64,000 bases of DNA. Source: Mycolicibacterium setense (GTDB lineage: Bacteria; Actinomycetota; Actinomycetes; Mycobacteriales; Mycobacteriaceae). Positions 20,066-29,136 of this stretch are shown in pieces. The DNA lies in the NCBI RefSeq assembly GCF_000805385.1, contig NZ_JTJW01000006.1, positions 372,001-436,000 on the forward strand, read 5' to 3'. The notes beneath the pieces are model-generated. The model did no database searches, was not told the origin of the DNA, and worked only from the letters and a program-made list of their open reading frames with translations. Positions within the stretch are counted from its first letter, which is position 1. Each line of letters starts with the position of its first letter. The position numbers and the translations under genes are program-made.

Positions 20066-20370
20066 CCGGACCGGAACTCCCCGAAGCCGGGCCCGAATCC
20101 GAGGTGCGTCTGAGCGCCTGGGTGCACGGTCATGTGCAGGGCGTGGGGTTCCGCTGGTGGACCCGGTCCCGGGCGCTGGAGTTGGGTCTGACCGGGTTTG
20201 CTTCGAATCGGCCCGACGGCCGCGTGCATGTCGTGGCACAGGGGCCCCGGGAGAAGTGTCAGCGATTGCTTGAGCTGCTGCAGAGCGGCCAGACCCCGGG
20301 TTCGGTGGATAACGTCGTCGCAGATTGGGTAGATGTCGACGCCCCGATGGTGGGGTTCACCGAACGGTAG
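20062..20370 (+). CDS. acyP: Acylphosphatase
   Basis: Hydrolyses acyl phosphates. 102 residues with the signature VHGHVQGVGFRWWTRSRA (catalytic Arg) and GFASNRPDGRVHVVAQG (catalytic Asn). It overlaps the OsmC gene (ATGA) and lies 26 bases before smc, the conserved mycobacterial order. Confidence 0.95.
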   Translation: MTGPELPEAGPESEVRLSAWVHGHVQGVGFRWWTRSRALELGLTGFASNRPDGRVHVVAQGPREKCQRLLELLQSGQTPGSVDNVVADWVDVDAPMVGFTER

Positions 20371-20382
20371 CCGAGTCGGCGG

Positions 20383-20388
20383 TAGGGT
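20383..20388 (+). promoter_or_regulatory. Candidate leaderless -10 element of smc
   Basis: TAGGGT fits TANNNT and lies 8 bases before the GTG of smc, with no Shine-Dalgarno between. It would allow smc to be transcribed separately from acyP. Confidence 0.4.
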
Positions 20389-20396
20389 AAATCGCC

Positions 20397-23300
20397 GTGC
20401 ACCTCAAGAGTCTGACGCTGAAGGGCTTCAAGTCCTTCGCCTCGCCGACGACTCTGCGATTCGAACCCGGCATCACCTGCGTCGTCGGCCCCAACGGATC
20501 GGGCAAGTCCAACGTCGTGGACGCCCTGACCTGGGTGATGGGCGAGCAGGGCGCCAAGACTTTGCGCGGCGGCAAGATGGAGGACGTCATCTTCGCCGGC
20601 ACGTCTTCGCGGGCGCCGCTGGGCCGCGCCGAGGTGACGCTGACCATCGACAACTCGGACAACGCGCTGCCCATCGAGTACTCGGAGGTGTCGATCACCC
20701 GCCGGGTGTTCCGCGACGGCGCAGGCGAATATGAGATCAATGGCAGCAGCTGCCGGTTGATGGACGTCCAGGAGCTGTTGAGCGACTCCGGCATCGGCCG
20801 CGAGATGCACGTCATCGTCGGCCAGGGCAAGCTCGCCGAGATCCTTGAGTCGCGTCCCGAGGACCGCCGCGCCTTCATCGAGGAGGCCGCCGGGGTGCTC
20901 AAGCACCGCAAACGCAAAGAAAAGGCGGTTCGCAAGCTCGACTCGATGGCGGCGAACCTGGCCCGCCTGACCGATCTGACCACAGAGTTGCGCCGCCAGC
21001 TCAAACCGCTGGGACGTCAGGCCGAGATGGCCCGCCGTGCGGCGACCATCCAGGCCGATCTGCGCGACGCCCGGCTGCGGCTGGCCGCGGACGACCTGGT
21101 GAGACGGCAGGTCGAGTTCCACAACACCAACCAGGCCGAGACGACATTGCGCCGCGAGCATGACGAGGCGACCGTCCGCCTGGAAGCATCGACCGTCGAA
21201 CTGCAGGCCCACGAGGCCGCCGTGGCCGAACTGACCCGCCGTGCCGAGGCCGCCCAGCAGACCTGGTTCCGGGCCTCGGCCCTGGCCGAACGGGTGAGTG
21301 CCACGGTGCGTATCGCGACCGACCGAGCTCAGTTGTTCGAGTCCGAACCCGACGTTTCCACGGGGCAGGACCCGGAGGCGCTGGAGGCCGAGGCCGACGA
21401 GGTTGCCGAGCTTGAGATGGAGTTGCTCGGCGAGCTCGAGGAATCGCGCATCGTCTTGGAGACCGCTCGCGCCGAGTTGGCCGAGCGGGAGCGAATCGCC
21501 TCTGAGGCCGAGCGGGCCGCGCGCGAGGCCGCACGCGCCGAGGCGGACCGGCGCGAAGGGCTGGCGCGATTGGCCGGTCAGGTCGACACGATGCGCACCC
21601 GGGTGGAGTCGATCGATGAGGGTGTCATGCGCCTGTCGGTCAACATCGAGGAGGCTGCCGCCAAAGCTCAACAGACGCAAGCTGAATTCGAGACCGTGCA
21701 GAGTCGGGTCAGCGAGCTCGACGCCGGCGAAGTGGGGTTGGACGAGCAGCACGATCGCTCGGTGGCCGCGCTGCGGCTCGCGGATGAGCGGGTGGCCGAA
21801 TTGCAGGCTGCCGAGCGTGCCGCTGAACGTCAGGTCGCCTCGTTGCGGGCCCGGATCGAGGCCCTCTCGGTCAGCCTGGACCGGCGGGACGGCGCCGCCT
21901 GGCTGCAGAAGAACCACAGTGGCACAGGCCTTTTCGGCAGCATTGGTGAACATCTGAAGGTGCGGCCGGGGCATGAGGTGGCGGTGGCCACCGTTCTGGG
22001 TGCGGCTGCCGACGCGTTGGCAGCCGAGGATTTCGGCGTCGCCGCAGCCGCCGTCGCCGCGCTCAAGGAGTCCGACGGCGGCCGGGCAGCGCTGTTGCTG
22101 GGGGACTGGAAGGCCAACGGTTCGGCGCCCTCGGGTGTGCTGCCCGACGGTGCGATCTGGGCCAACGACGTGGTCTCCGTCCCGGATCGGTTGCGGGGGC
22201 CGATCACCGCGATGCTCGCCGGGGTGGCCGTGGTCGCCGATCTGCCCGCCGGGGTGCGATTGGTGTCGGATCGGCCGGACCTGCGTGCGGTGACCGCCGA
22301 CGGTGACCTGGTCGGTGCCGGCTGGATCAGCGGTGGCTCTGACCGCAAACCCTCCACACTCGAGATCAGCGCCGAGATCGACAAGGCCCGAGCGGAATTG
22401 GAGGTCACCGAGCGGCAGACCGGTGAACTGGCGGCAGCATTGTCTGGTGCGTTGGCCGAGCAGGCGGCGCGGCAGGAGTCAGCCGAAGAGGCGATGGCCG
22501 CACTCAACGAATCCGACGCCGCGATCTCGGCGATCTATGAGCAGCTGGGCCGGCTGGGGCAAGACGCGCGTGGGGCCGGTGACGAATGGCAGCGCCTGAT
22601 CCGCCAACGCGACGAGCTGGAAGCCGGACGTACCAAGACGGTTGAGGAACTCACCGAACTCGAGTCCCGGCTGCACAACGCCGAACAGCTTCCGACATTC
22701 GAGGCCGAGCCCGTCGACCGTCAGGCGTCAGTGGCTGCCGCCGAGGCGGCGCGTTCGGTCGAGGTCGAGGCCCGACTGGCGGTGCGCACTGCTGAGGAAC
22801 GCGCGAATGCGGTTCGCGGACGGGCTGATTCACTGCGACGGGCCGCCGCGGCCGAGCGCGAGGCCCGGGTGCGGGCACAACGCGCCCGTGAGGCTCGTGA
22901 GCACGCGGCGCGGGTGGCGGCCGCGGTGTCCGAGTCCGGGCGCATCGTCGCCCAGCGATTGAGCGCCGTGGTGTCGGTGGCCTCGCGGATGCGTGATGAG
23001 CTGGCCACCGAGCGTCAGTTGCGCGGCACCGCGCTGTCGCAGGCGCGCGAGGCGGTCACCGAACTCAACGCGAGAATCACCGCGCTCACCGATGCCCTGC
23101 ACCGCGACGAGATGGCCAAAGCGCAAGCGTCACTTCGTATCGAGCAGCTTGAGGCCCAGGTGCTCGATCAGTTCGGGATGCCTGCCGCCGATCTGGTCGC
23201 CGAGTACGGTCCACACGTTGAACTGCCACCCACGGAACTGGAGATGGCCGAATACGAGCAGGCACGAGAGCGTGGCGAGCAGGTCATGGCACCGGCGCCG

Positions 23301-23984
23301 ATGCCGTTCGACCGGCCGACACAGGAGCGTCGGGCCAAGAAGGCCGAACGCGAACTCTCGGAGCTGGGACGGGTCAATCCGCTTGCGCTGGAAGAGTTTG
23401 CGGCGCTGGAGGAGCGCTACAACTTCCTGTCCACCCAACTCGAGGACGTCAAGGCCGCGCGGACCGATCTGCTCGATGTCATCGCCGATGTCGACAACCG
23501 GATCCTGCAGGTGTTCACCGAGGCCTACGTCGACGTGGAGCGCGAATTCGAGAAGGTGTTCGCCACCTTGTTCCCCGGCGGCGAGGGCCGGCTGCTGCTG
23601 ACCAACCCTGCGGACATGCTGACCACCGGCATCGAGGTCGAGGCGAGGCCGCCCGGCAAGAAGATCAAACGACTGTCGCTGCTGTCCGGCGGTGAGAAGT
23701 CATTGACGGCAGTCGCCATGCTGGTGGCGATCTTCCGGGCGCGGCCGTCGCCGTTCTATGTGATGGACGAGGTTGAGGCAGCGCTCGACGATGTGAACCT
23801 GCGCCGACTGATCAGCCTGTTCGAGCAGCTGCGTGAGCGTTCTCAGCTGATCGTGATCACTCACCAGAAACCCACCATGGAGGTCGCCGACGCGCTCTAC
23901 GGCGTGAGCATGCAAGGTGACGGCATCACCACGGTGATCTCGCAGCGGATGCGGGGGCAGGAACTGGCGGCAAGCTCGGGCTGA
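20397..23984 (+). CDS. smc: Chromosome segregation protein SMC
   Basis: Condensin ATPase organising the nucleoid. 1195 residues: N-terminal head with Walker [21 protein letters not shown] (residues ~29-48), coiled coil, a hinge around residues 510-650 ([21 protein letters not shown] onward), returning coiled coil, and C-terminal head with signature LSGGEKSL and Walker [17 protein letters not shown] start. In M. tuberculosis ftsY follows directly; here ~9.8 kb intervenes. Confidence 0.97.
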   Translation: MHLKSLTLKGFKSFASPTTLRFEPGITCVVGPNGSGKSNVVDALTWVMGEQGAKTLRGGKMEDVIFAGTSSRAPLGRAEVTLTIDNSDNALPIEYSEVSITRRVFRDGAGEYEINGSSCRLMDVQELLSDSGIGREMHVIVGQGKLAEILESRPEDRRAFIEEAAGVLKHRKRKEKAVRKLDSMAANLARLTDLTTELRRQLKPLGRQAEMARRAATIQADLRDARLRLAADDLVRRQVEFHNTNQAETTLRREHDEATVRLEASTVELQAHEAAVAELTRRAEAAQQTWFRASALAERVSATVRIATDRAQLFESEPDVSTGQDPEALEAEADEVAELEMELLGELEESRIVLETARAELAERERIASEAERAAREAARAEADRREGLARLAGQVDTMRTRVESIDEGVMRLSVNIEEAAAKAQQTQAEFETVQSRVSELDAGEVGLDEQHDRSVAALRLADERVAELQAAERAAERQVASLRARIEALSVSLDRRDGAAWLQKNHSGTGLFGSIGEHLKVRPGHEVAVATVLGAAADALAAEDFGVAAAAVAALKESDGGRAALLLGDWKANGSAPSGVLPDGAIWANDVVSVPDRLRGPITAMLAGVAVVADLPAGVRLVSDRPDLRAVTADGDLVGAGWISGGSDRKPSTLEISAEIDKARAELEVTERQTGELAAALSGALAEQAARQESAEEAMAALNESDAAISAIYEQLGRLGQDARGAGDEWQRLIRQRDELEAGRTKTVEELTELESRLHNAEQLPTFEAEPVDRQASVAAAEAARSVEVEARLAVRTAEERANAVRGRADSLRRAAAAEREARVRAQRAREAREHAARVAAAVSESGRIVAQRLSAVVSVASRMRDELATERQLRGTALSQAREAVTELNARITALTDALHRDEMAKAQASLRIEQLEAQVLDQFGMPAADLVAEYGPHVELPPTELEMAEYEQARERGEQVMAPAPMPFDRPTQERRAKKAERELSELGRVNPLALEEFAALEERYNFLSTQLEDVKAARTDLLDVIADVDNRILQVFTEAYVDVEREFEKVFATLFPGGEGRLLLTNPADMLTTGIEVEARPPGKKIKRLSLLSGGEKSLTAVAMLVAIFRARPSPFYVMDEVEAALDDVNLRRLISLFEQLRERSQLIVITHQKPTMEVADALYGVSMQGDGITTVISQRMRGQELAASSG

Positions 23985-23994
23985 AAAAGGTTGG

Positions 23995-24630
23995 CTATGA
24001 ACCTGTTCGATAGATCGACGGCGGTCCCCAGCCGGGCCCGGTAAAGCAACCTTCGGCCGTCTGAGCCGGGCAGTCGGTCACCTGTGCGGGGGCCGGCGGG
24101 GGTGCCGTCGATGTGGTCGAGGCTGACTGGAACGTCACGTACGACTTCATGACGGGCATGGCTGAGGCGGTGCGCTCCTTGTAATACGCCTTGATCTCGA
24201 CATCCGATGGCATCTTCTGGTCGGCACTGACAACCACACTCCATTTGCCGTCGGAGACCTTCGTGCCCGCGGACCAGGTCGGGTCACCGGCGTCCGGCGG
24301 GCTGATCATCACGCCGACGGCCTCGACGCGAGGTACGGCCGAGCCCGACACGGTGACCTTGGTACCGGAATCGCTGAACTTCACCTTGTCGACCCAAACG
24401 TGGCCAGAGCCCTGGATCTCCGTGACGGGCGTGGACGGGACGTTGCCATCCCCGGGGCCGATTCTGTCGAGGATTGACGGCATGGCCGCGATCAGCGCCC
24501 CGCCGAGGGTGCCGATCAGCCCGATGATCGCCGCGTTCGCCGCTGTCGGTCTCTTGCTGGTGGTGTTGGTGCGTCGCCGCCTGGGGCGCGGCTGCGTCGT
24601 GGTGCTGACGGCTGGAGTGTTCGTAGTCAT
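23995..24630 (-). CDS. Single-pass membrane protein with Ig-like extracellular domain
   Basis: 211 residues from the ATG at 24630. A basic Arg/Thr-rich N-terminus is followed by a transmembrane helix (NAAIIGLIGTLGGALIAAM) and a beta-rich extracellular domain of ~110 residues (WVDKVKFSDSGTKVTVSGSA..., KWSVVVSADQKM..., VEIKAYYKER) resembling an Ig-like or fibronectin-type fold. The tail is Thr/Pro-rich with two cysteines (DCPAQ, GCFTG). I do not recognise the family. It is convergent with smc, 10 bases away, and belongs to the accessory block. Confidence 0.65.
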   Translation of the reverse strand: MTTNTPAVSTTTQPRPRRRRTNTTSKRPTAANAAIIGLIGTLGGALIAAMPSILDRIGPGDGNVPSTPVTEIQGSGHVWVDKVKFSDSGTKVTVSGSAVPRVEAVGVMISPPDAGDPTWSAGTKVSDGKWSVVVSADQKMPSDVEIKAYYKERTASAMPVMKSYVTFQSASTTSTAPPPAPAQVTDCPAQTAEGCFTGPGWGPPSIYRTGS

Positions 24631-24801
24631 GGCAGTGTGCCTTGTGTCCGGTTGTCCCCGCCGACGGGTTGCCGGCCGTGATACCGAAATGATCACGCCA
24701 TGATCATTCGCGGCGCATGCGTAGTGGACTACTCGAATGTGCAGGCGCACCGCGTTCTGAAATCACTTCGGCAACATTGTGGCGAGCGTGGGGGTTGTAG
24801 G

Positions 24802-24872
24802 TTCTCAGCACGCGTGTCATATTCTCAGCGCGCTTGTCACCCGCTTGTCACCCGCTTGTCACGCGCTTGTCG
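24802..24872. repeat. Iteron-like array: 2 x 18-bp and 4 x CGCTTGTCA at 11-bp period
   Basis: Two diverged 18-bp copies (24802-24819 and 24822-24839, starting TTCTCAGC) are followed by CGCTTGTCA at 24831, 24842 and 24853 and CGCTTGTC at 24864. The 11-base spacing is close to one helical turn, as for repeated protein-binding sites. The array lies about 170-240 bases upstream of the minus-strand gene starting at 24630. Confidence 0.6.
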
Positions 24873-24914
24873 TGCGCGTCTCAAGCTTTCTAATGTGTCC
24901 CGTTAATCGGTAAA

Positions 24915-24948
24915 ACCGGAGGGCTGCCTTTCGGGGCAGCCCTCCGGT
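24915..24948 (-). terminator. Intrinsic terminator downstream of the membrane coiled-coil gene
   Basis: A perfect 14-bp stem (ACCGGAGGGCTGCC at 24915-24928 pairing with 24935-24948) with a 6-base loop, followed on the minus strand by TTTTACCGATTA. It lies 38 bases beyond the stop of the minus-strand gene at 24986. Confidence 0.8.
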
Positions 24949-24985
24949 CTGGGTCAATCGATAAGCACGCACTCGTCGTCGCGCG

Positions 24986-25750
24986 CTAGTTGGATCTCAT
25001 GATTTCCCGGAACGCATTGGCTCGCATCATCACCGCATCGATGGCCGAATCCGTGGCCGTGGTGTTTGGCGCGGCCTCAATCGCATAGAGCATGCCGCTC
25101 AACTTGGCGTGCAGTTCCGCGCGTTGCTCCGCAGTCTTCGCGTCCTGGCGTTTGTCGCTTAGCGTTTTGTCGATGAGGCGTACCGCCCTAGCACACTTCA
25201 CGATTGAATCTACTCGCTCGCTCGCAGTACGTTCCAGGTTGGCGATAGCGTTCTTCGCTTCCGCGAGAATTCGGCGGTCATCGTCGCTCGGCTTATCCAG
25301 AGCCGACAACGTGTTGACAACTTTTCGTAGGGCATGTGCTTTCTCGAAGTTGTCAGTGATTCCTCGGATGTCTGGCGCGAAATCGACGTCACCGAGCCAC
25401 CCTGTTCGAGCGGCTTCCGACGCACTTAGTTGTTCTAAAGCTGAGAGTGCGGAGTCGATAAGTTGCGCGTTTCCTACGCCGAGGGTCTCAATGCGCTGTT
25501 TCCATGCCATTCGGACTCTCTCTTCGACGGCAGCAGCTTCGGCGGCTCGCCCGATGAACATCTGCTCTACCTGTACTGCGCGCATTTCCCTGCGATGCTC
25601 TACTGCCCGTATAGAGAGTGCAATCACACCCACAATGCCTGCGATCACGCCGAGCGTGATCCACACCGTTATCGGAAGCTGCACGAGGAAGGCGAATACC
25701 CCCACCAGAAATACGAGGTGACTGCCGCGAAGTGAGCCATTGCTACTCAT
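24986..25750 (-). CDS. Membrane protein with cytoplasmic coiled-coil domain, unknown
   Basis: 254 residues from the ATG at 25750 (AAGGGGG lies ahead; a GTG one codon earlier is also possible). Two hydrophobic helices near the N-terminus (HLVFLVGVFAFLVQLPITVWI and GVIAGIVGVIALSI) are followed by ~200 mostly helical, charged residues. No catalytic motif is seen. It has its own intrinsic terminator. Codon use (agt, gca, cga and tac-rich stretches) looks less GC-biased than the flanking core genes, which suggests acquired DNA. Not recognised. Confidence 0.6.
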   Translation of the reverse strand: MSSNGSLRGSHLVFLVGVFAFLVQLPITVWITLGVIAGIVGVIALSIRAVEHRREMRAVQVEQMFIGRAAEAAAVEERVRMAWKQRIETLGVGNAQLIDSALSALEQLSASEAARTGWLGDVDFAPDIRGITDNFEKAHALRKVVNTLSALDKPSDDDRRILAEAKNAIANLERTASERVDSIVKCARAVRLIDKTLSDKRQDAKTAEQRAELHAKLSGMLYAIEAAPNTTATDSAIDAVMMRANAFREIMRSN

Positions 25751-25960
25751 CACACCCCCTTGGCATCGTCTCTACAGAGAGGACTCTGTCCCGTAGGAGC
25801 GGCGCAACCACCCACCACCGTACTCGGCGAGCAACTCGCCACCTACAACCGCGCAGCATAGTTTGCCTGAGGGATCGAAGCGTCGACACCGCAAGACCTA
25901 CAGATGCAACCAGGCCACGTTTACGCGATGGAAGCCCCTGACGACACCGATCCCGGACAA

Positions 25961-26504
25961 ATGAGCACAGCGCCTATGACCTTGAACCGCACCGTCCGCC
26001 ACCAACTCAGCGCGATTACCTGCCCCGCCTCGGTTGCGCTACTAGGGACAGGATGTCACGTGAGCAATCCATACAAGCCCGCCGATGCCAGCCAAGCTAG
26101 CCAAGCAGCAGACGCGCTGAAAACCCTGCCGTCACTTGAAGACACACACACAAATGGAGTACGCGATCATCAAGCTCGGCGAGCAGATCACCGCCATCGC
26201 TCCGTCTGTGACCTGGGAATGGCGACGTACAGACAGCAGAGGCGGCTGCAATCCGCCGTATGAGCAATCAGACAGACAACTGATACTGCTACGAAACTAC
26301 GTATCCGACAACCCAATTCCCGAACAGTACTGGAAGAAGGCTGTCGACCTGGCGCAACAAGCTGTCTCTTCGTTGGGCGCAACCGAGCCCACCGTATTCA
26401 AAGACCATCCCAACAATCACGACCTACAATTCACCAGCGACACCGGGACAACGCTGCGCTTTGGATCCCAAGCCGCAGCGCTGATCACTGGCAGCACCGG
26501 TTGA
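25961..26504 (+). pseudogene. LppA/LppV-like lipoprotein gene broken by a frameshift at an (AC)5 tract
   Basis: Two adjacent frames read as one protein. The first (from ATG 25961 or 25976) has a signal-like segment ending LLGTGC and runs to ALKTLPSLEDTHT; the second continues from the same place as TQMEYAIIKLGEQITAI...WEWRRTD and ends FGSQAAALITGSTG. The break falls in an ACACACACACA tract at 26142-26152; adding one AC unit joins the frames exactly. The second frame stops at TGA (26502-26504), followed in frame by RLPS, where a Cys codon (TGC) would continue the protein, so a nonsense change may also be present. The family assignment is from memory of mycobacterial lipoproteins with a GGC...Cys pattern; the lipobox is weak. 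Confidence 0.6.
26142..26152. repeat. (AC)5 dinucleotide tract at the lipoprotein frameshift
   Basis: An 11-base alternating tract inside coding sequence, at the point where the lipoprotein frame is lost. Gain of one unit or loss of two restores the frame. Confidence 0.85.
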
Positions 26505-26595
26505 AGACTGCCAAGCAAGAACAGGTAGCGGCCTCAATATCGTCTGCAGTGCGCATGACGCTCACCAAATTGGTGCTGGCGCTCATCCCACTCTG

Positions 26596-27429
26596 TTACT
26601 GGCCTGCCTCGATAGCAGCGACCTTGGTAGCGGCCTCTTCTCCGCACAGGCGCAGTAGATCGACAGGCCCGGCGGCGAGGAGGGCATCGATACGTGTATG
26701 CAGGTCCCCTGAGGTGAGGTGGGAGTAAAGGTTGGCGCCGGGGCAGGCGGTGTCAGCGAAGTCTCGATGCCCGCCCAGGGTGCCGCTGGCCAAGCGGAAC
26801 TGTTGGGCAGCCCAGGCGAACGCTGTTGCAGCACCATTGAGTTGGGCTTCGGAGACGGTTTCCTGGTCGAAGTCGCCCTCGCAGAGGACTAGGAAGTGTC
26901 CAGCTGGGTCGTAGTTGGTTGCGGTATCGCCAGCGAGCTCCGGGCTGCGCAATTCGTAGATGTTGCCGTTACGGTCAACGCCGACGTGGTAGGCGATGTC
27001 GATCCAACCCCGGTCGTTCTGGTGGTACTGCTGATGCTGGCGTAATCGGCTGGGGGCATTGCGGTTGTCTCCGAGGACAACGGCGGTGTGGTGCAGCGTC
27101 ATTCGGGTAATGGTGTGCGGGCGTCCACCGGCCCTGGCCGGTGCCGCGCCCCAGGCTCGACGGCAGATCTCCACCATCGGCTGGCCGCCGGCCATCTTGG
27201 CGGTGGGTAGCCCAGGTTCCAGTGGCTGCGGACTGACCGCGATCGGTTCTGGCGGCAACGCTGGTGCGGTGCTGGCGGGTTGCGCGGTGGGCGTCGAAGT
27301 CGATTCGGTACCGCCAGCGCAAGCACCGAGTGTTGCGGCCAATCCGAGGCTGCCACTGAGCTGGAGCAGCCGCCGACGACTCAGAGCGTCAAGCCGCGCC
27401 CGGTATCCGCGACTGGGCTGCATCTCCAT
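26596..27429 (-). CDS. N-acetylmuramoyl-L-alanine amidase lipoprotein (PGRP/Amidase_2 fold)
   Basis: Cleaves the bond between N-acetylmuramic acid and the stem peptide of peptidoglycan, leaving glycan strands without peptides. 277 residues from ATG 27429. A twin-arginine-like signal (SRRRLLQLSGSLGLAATLGAC) ends in the lipobox LGAC, so it is an exported lipoprotein. The amidase domain (~100-235) has the PGRP zinc ligands His in TLHHTAVV, His in GGHRDFADT and Cys in DTACPGAN, with the conserved Tyr in DIAYHVGV. The ligand set is complete, so it should be active. It is divergent from the first kinase, with 140 bases between starts. Confidence 0.88.
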   Translation of the reverse strand: MEMQPSRGYRARLDALSRRRLLQLSGSLGLAATLGACAGGTESTSTPTAQPASTAPALPPEPIAVSPQPLEPGLPTAKMAGGQPMVEICRRAWGAAPARAGGRPHTITRMTLHHTAVVLGDNRNAPSRLRQHQQYHQNDRGWIDIAYHVGVDRNGNIYELRSPELAGDTATNYDPAGHFLVLCEGDFDQETVSEAQLNGAATAFAWAAQQFRLASGTLGGHRDFADTACPGANLYSHLTSGDLHTRIDALLAAGPVDLLRLCGEEAATKVAAIEAGQ

Positions 27430-27556
27430 CGTCGTCACGATACGCAGCAACTCAGGTCGCCAGGCGCTCGTTGGAAAAACTGACCGGCATCCGGTGCGGA
27501 CGGAATCACGCACGATGATGCGCCGTAAAAGGCCTGATCAACTCGGTACAGATGGG

Positions 27557-27562
27557 TAATAT
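27557..27562 (+). promoter_or_regulatory. Candidate leaderless -10 element of the first kinase
   Basis: TAATAT fits TANNNT exactly six bases before the ATG at 27569. No Shine-Dalgarno is present. The second kinase has the same geometry. Confidence 0.5.
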
Positions 27563-27568
27563 GCGCCC

Positions 27569-29110
27569 ATGTCGATTGCCGAAGGGCAGGTGTTCGGTGG
27601 CTACCGGATCCTGCGCTTGCTGGGAACCGGGGGAATGGGCGAGGTCTATCTCGTGCAACACCCACGGCTGCCCCGTCAGGAGGCGCTGAAGATTTTGCCA
27701 TCGGCAGTCAGCGCGGACCCGCAGTTTCGTGCTCGGTTCGCTCGCGAGGCTGACATCGCCGCGACGTTATGGCACCCGCACATCGTGGCCGTCCACGACC
27801 GCGGCGAGGACGACGGCCAACTGTGGATCACGATGGACTACGTCGACGGTAAAGACGCCGTCCAGCTTCTGCGGAACCGCTACCCACACGGCATGCCACC
27901 CATCGAGGTGTTCGAAATCGTTTCGGCAATCGCCGAGGCACTCGACTACGCCCACGAACGTTACCTGCTGCATCGCGACGTCAAACCCGCCAATATTCTG
28001 CTCACCGACAAGCGTCAAGAAGATCGTCGAATCCTGTTGGCCGACTTTGGCATTGCCCGTGACACCTTCGACAGCGGCGGATTGACGGCCACCAATGTGA
28101 CGGTGGGCTCGGTCGCCTACGCTGCCCCCGAACAACTTACCGGTCAGCCGCTGGACGGCCATGCAGACCAATACGCCTTGGCTGCGACAGCGTTTCACCT
28201 GCTCACTGGCACCCCGCCGTTCTCCAACTCTAACCCCGCGGTGGTGATCGGCAATCATCTGTCCTCACCACCTCCGCGGTTGGCCTCCATTCGTGCCGAC
28301 CTCGGCGATATCGACGACGTGCTCGGCAAAGCGATGGCTAAAGAACCACACCAACGGTTCGATACCTGCCGGGCTTTCGCCACTGCACTCACCCAGCGAG
28401 GGGCCCGTGTCGCCGGCTCGGGCGATGCCACCCAGCTCGGTGTTCCCGCATCTGCCGCTCCCACTATGTATGCGTTCCCGGCGTCTGCGGCTCCCGAACC
28501 AGTTGTGCGTCAGGAGCGTTCATCGCCGCGATGGCCGCTGATAGCGGCAGCCGTTGCTGCCGGATTGCTGGCCGTCGGCTTGGTAGCGTTCCTCGGTGCT
28601 CGACTCGGCCAGTCATCCCCGCCAGACCCACAACCTCAACCGACGGCCTCACCGTGGCCGGAATCCATGGACAGTCCAGACAGGCCGCCGACGATCACCT
28701 CGACCACTTCTACCAGTCCGCCAGATCACTCCCCTGAACCCAACCCCGTGCCGCCACCGGCCGACCCGCCTGCACGCTCCGGCGATTTGGGGCTGAGCCA
28801 GCCCATAAGCCGTCCAGCTTGCAACGGCCAATACATCGTCATCTTGGGCTCCGTCACCACCCCAGGCCTGTATGAGGCAGGGGTACAACGTCTTTTGGAT
28901 GCACACCCGGGCGCTTTCTACCTGCGCACCGACCAAACCTGTCCTTCATTGCGTGCCGAGACGGAAGACGGAAACCCGATATACGCGGTGTTCGTGCCAG
29001 GCGGAACTACTCAAGGCCAGATGTGCGCCAAGGTGCGATCCTACGGTGGTGACGCTTATGGAAAAGTCCTGGATTACGTCACCGACCCCAGAGTTCCTTT
29101 CCGCTGCTGA
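27569..29110 (+). CDS. Receptor Ser/Thr protein kinase with SPOR-like extracellular domain
   Basis: 513 residues. The cytoplasmic PknB-type kinase domain (~1-280) has a glycine loop [11 protein letters not shown], catalytic Lys41 (EALKIL), HRDVKPAN (~135) and DFG in LADFGIA. The activation loop contains TATNVTVGS, with threonines suited to autophosphorylation. A juxtamembrane linker, one transmembrane helix (~322-345) and a Pro/Ser/Thr stalk lead to a 95-residue ectodomain ([13 protein letters not shown]..., [14 protein letters not shown]..., four cysteines). Its two beta-alpha-beta halves resemble a SPOR fold, which in known proteins binds denuded peptidoglycan glycans; that assignment is my inference from pattern. 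All kinase residues are present. Divergent from the amidase, convergent with the M14 peptidase. Confidence 0.9.
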   Translation: MSIAEGQVFGGYRILRLLGTGGMGEVYLVQHPRLPRQEALKILPSAVSADPQFRARFAREADIAATLWHPHIVAVHDRGEDDGQLWITMDYVDGKDAVQLLRNRYPHGMPPIEVFEIVSAIAEALDYAHERYLLHRDVKPANILLTDKRQEDRRILLADFGIARDTFDSGGLTATNVTVGSVAYAAPEQLTGQPLDGHADQYALAATAFHLLTGTPPFSNSNPAVVIGNHLSSPPPRLASIRADLGDIDDVLGKAMAKEPHQRFDTCRAFATALTQRGARVAGSGDATQLGVPASAAPTMYAFPASAAPEPVVRQERSSPRWPLIAAAVAAGLLAVGLVAFLGARLGQSSPPDPQPQPTASPWPESMDSPDRPPTITSTTSTSPPDHSPEPNPVPPPADPPARSGDLGLSQPISRPACNGQYIVILGSVTTPGLYEAGVQRLLDAHPGAFYLRTDQTCPSLRAETEDGNPIYAVFVPGGTTQGQMCAKVRSYGGDAYGKVLDYVTDPRVPFRC

Positions 29111-29112
29111 AT

Positions 29113-29136
29113 CCCAATCGGCTCAGGACGATTGGG
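29113..29136. terminator. Bidirectional hairpin between convergent kinase and peptidase genes
   Basis: CCCAATCG (29113-29120) pairs perfectly with CGATTGGG (29129-29136) around an 8-base loop. It begins 3 bases after the kinase stop and overlaps the last codons of the opposing gene. Confidence 0.5.

Larger units (their letters stand above)
24631..24985. other. 355-bp intergenic stretch with repeats and a terminator
   Basis: No convincing gene is seen. It holds a short-repeat array (24802-24872) and a hairpin terminator (24915-24948), both listed separately. An open frame at 24700-24906 spans the repeats and has no family features, so it is not called. Confidence 0.6.

Noticed and set aside
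20259..21974. 571-residue open frame antisense to smc
   Set aside because: Covers the conserved smc head and coiled coil on the opposite strand; no recognisable domain.
24802..24872. Possible CRISPR array
   Set aside because: Units are 9-11 bases with no unique spacers and there are no cas genes.
24700..24906. 68-residue open frame across the iteron array
   Set aside because: Its C-terminal part is the translated repeat; no start signal or family.
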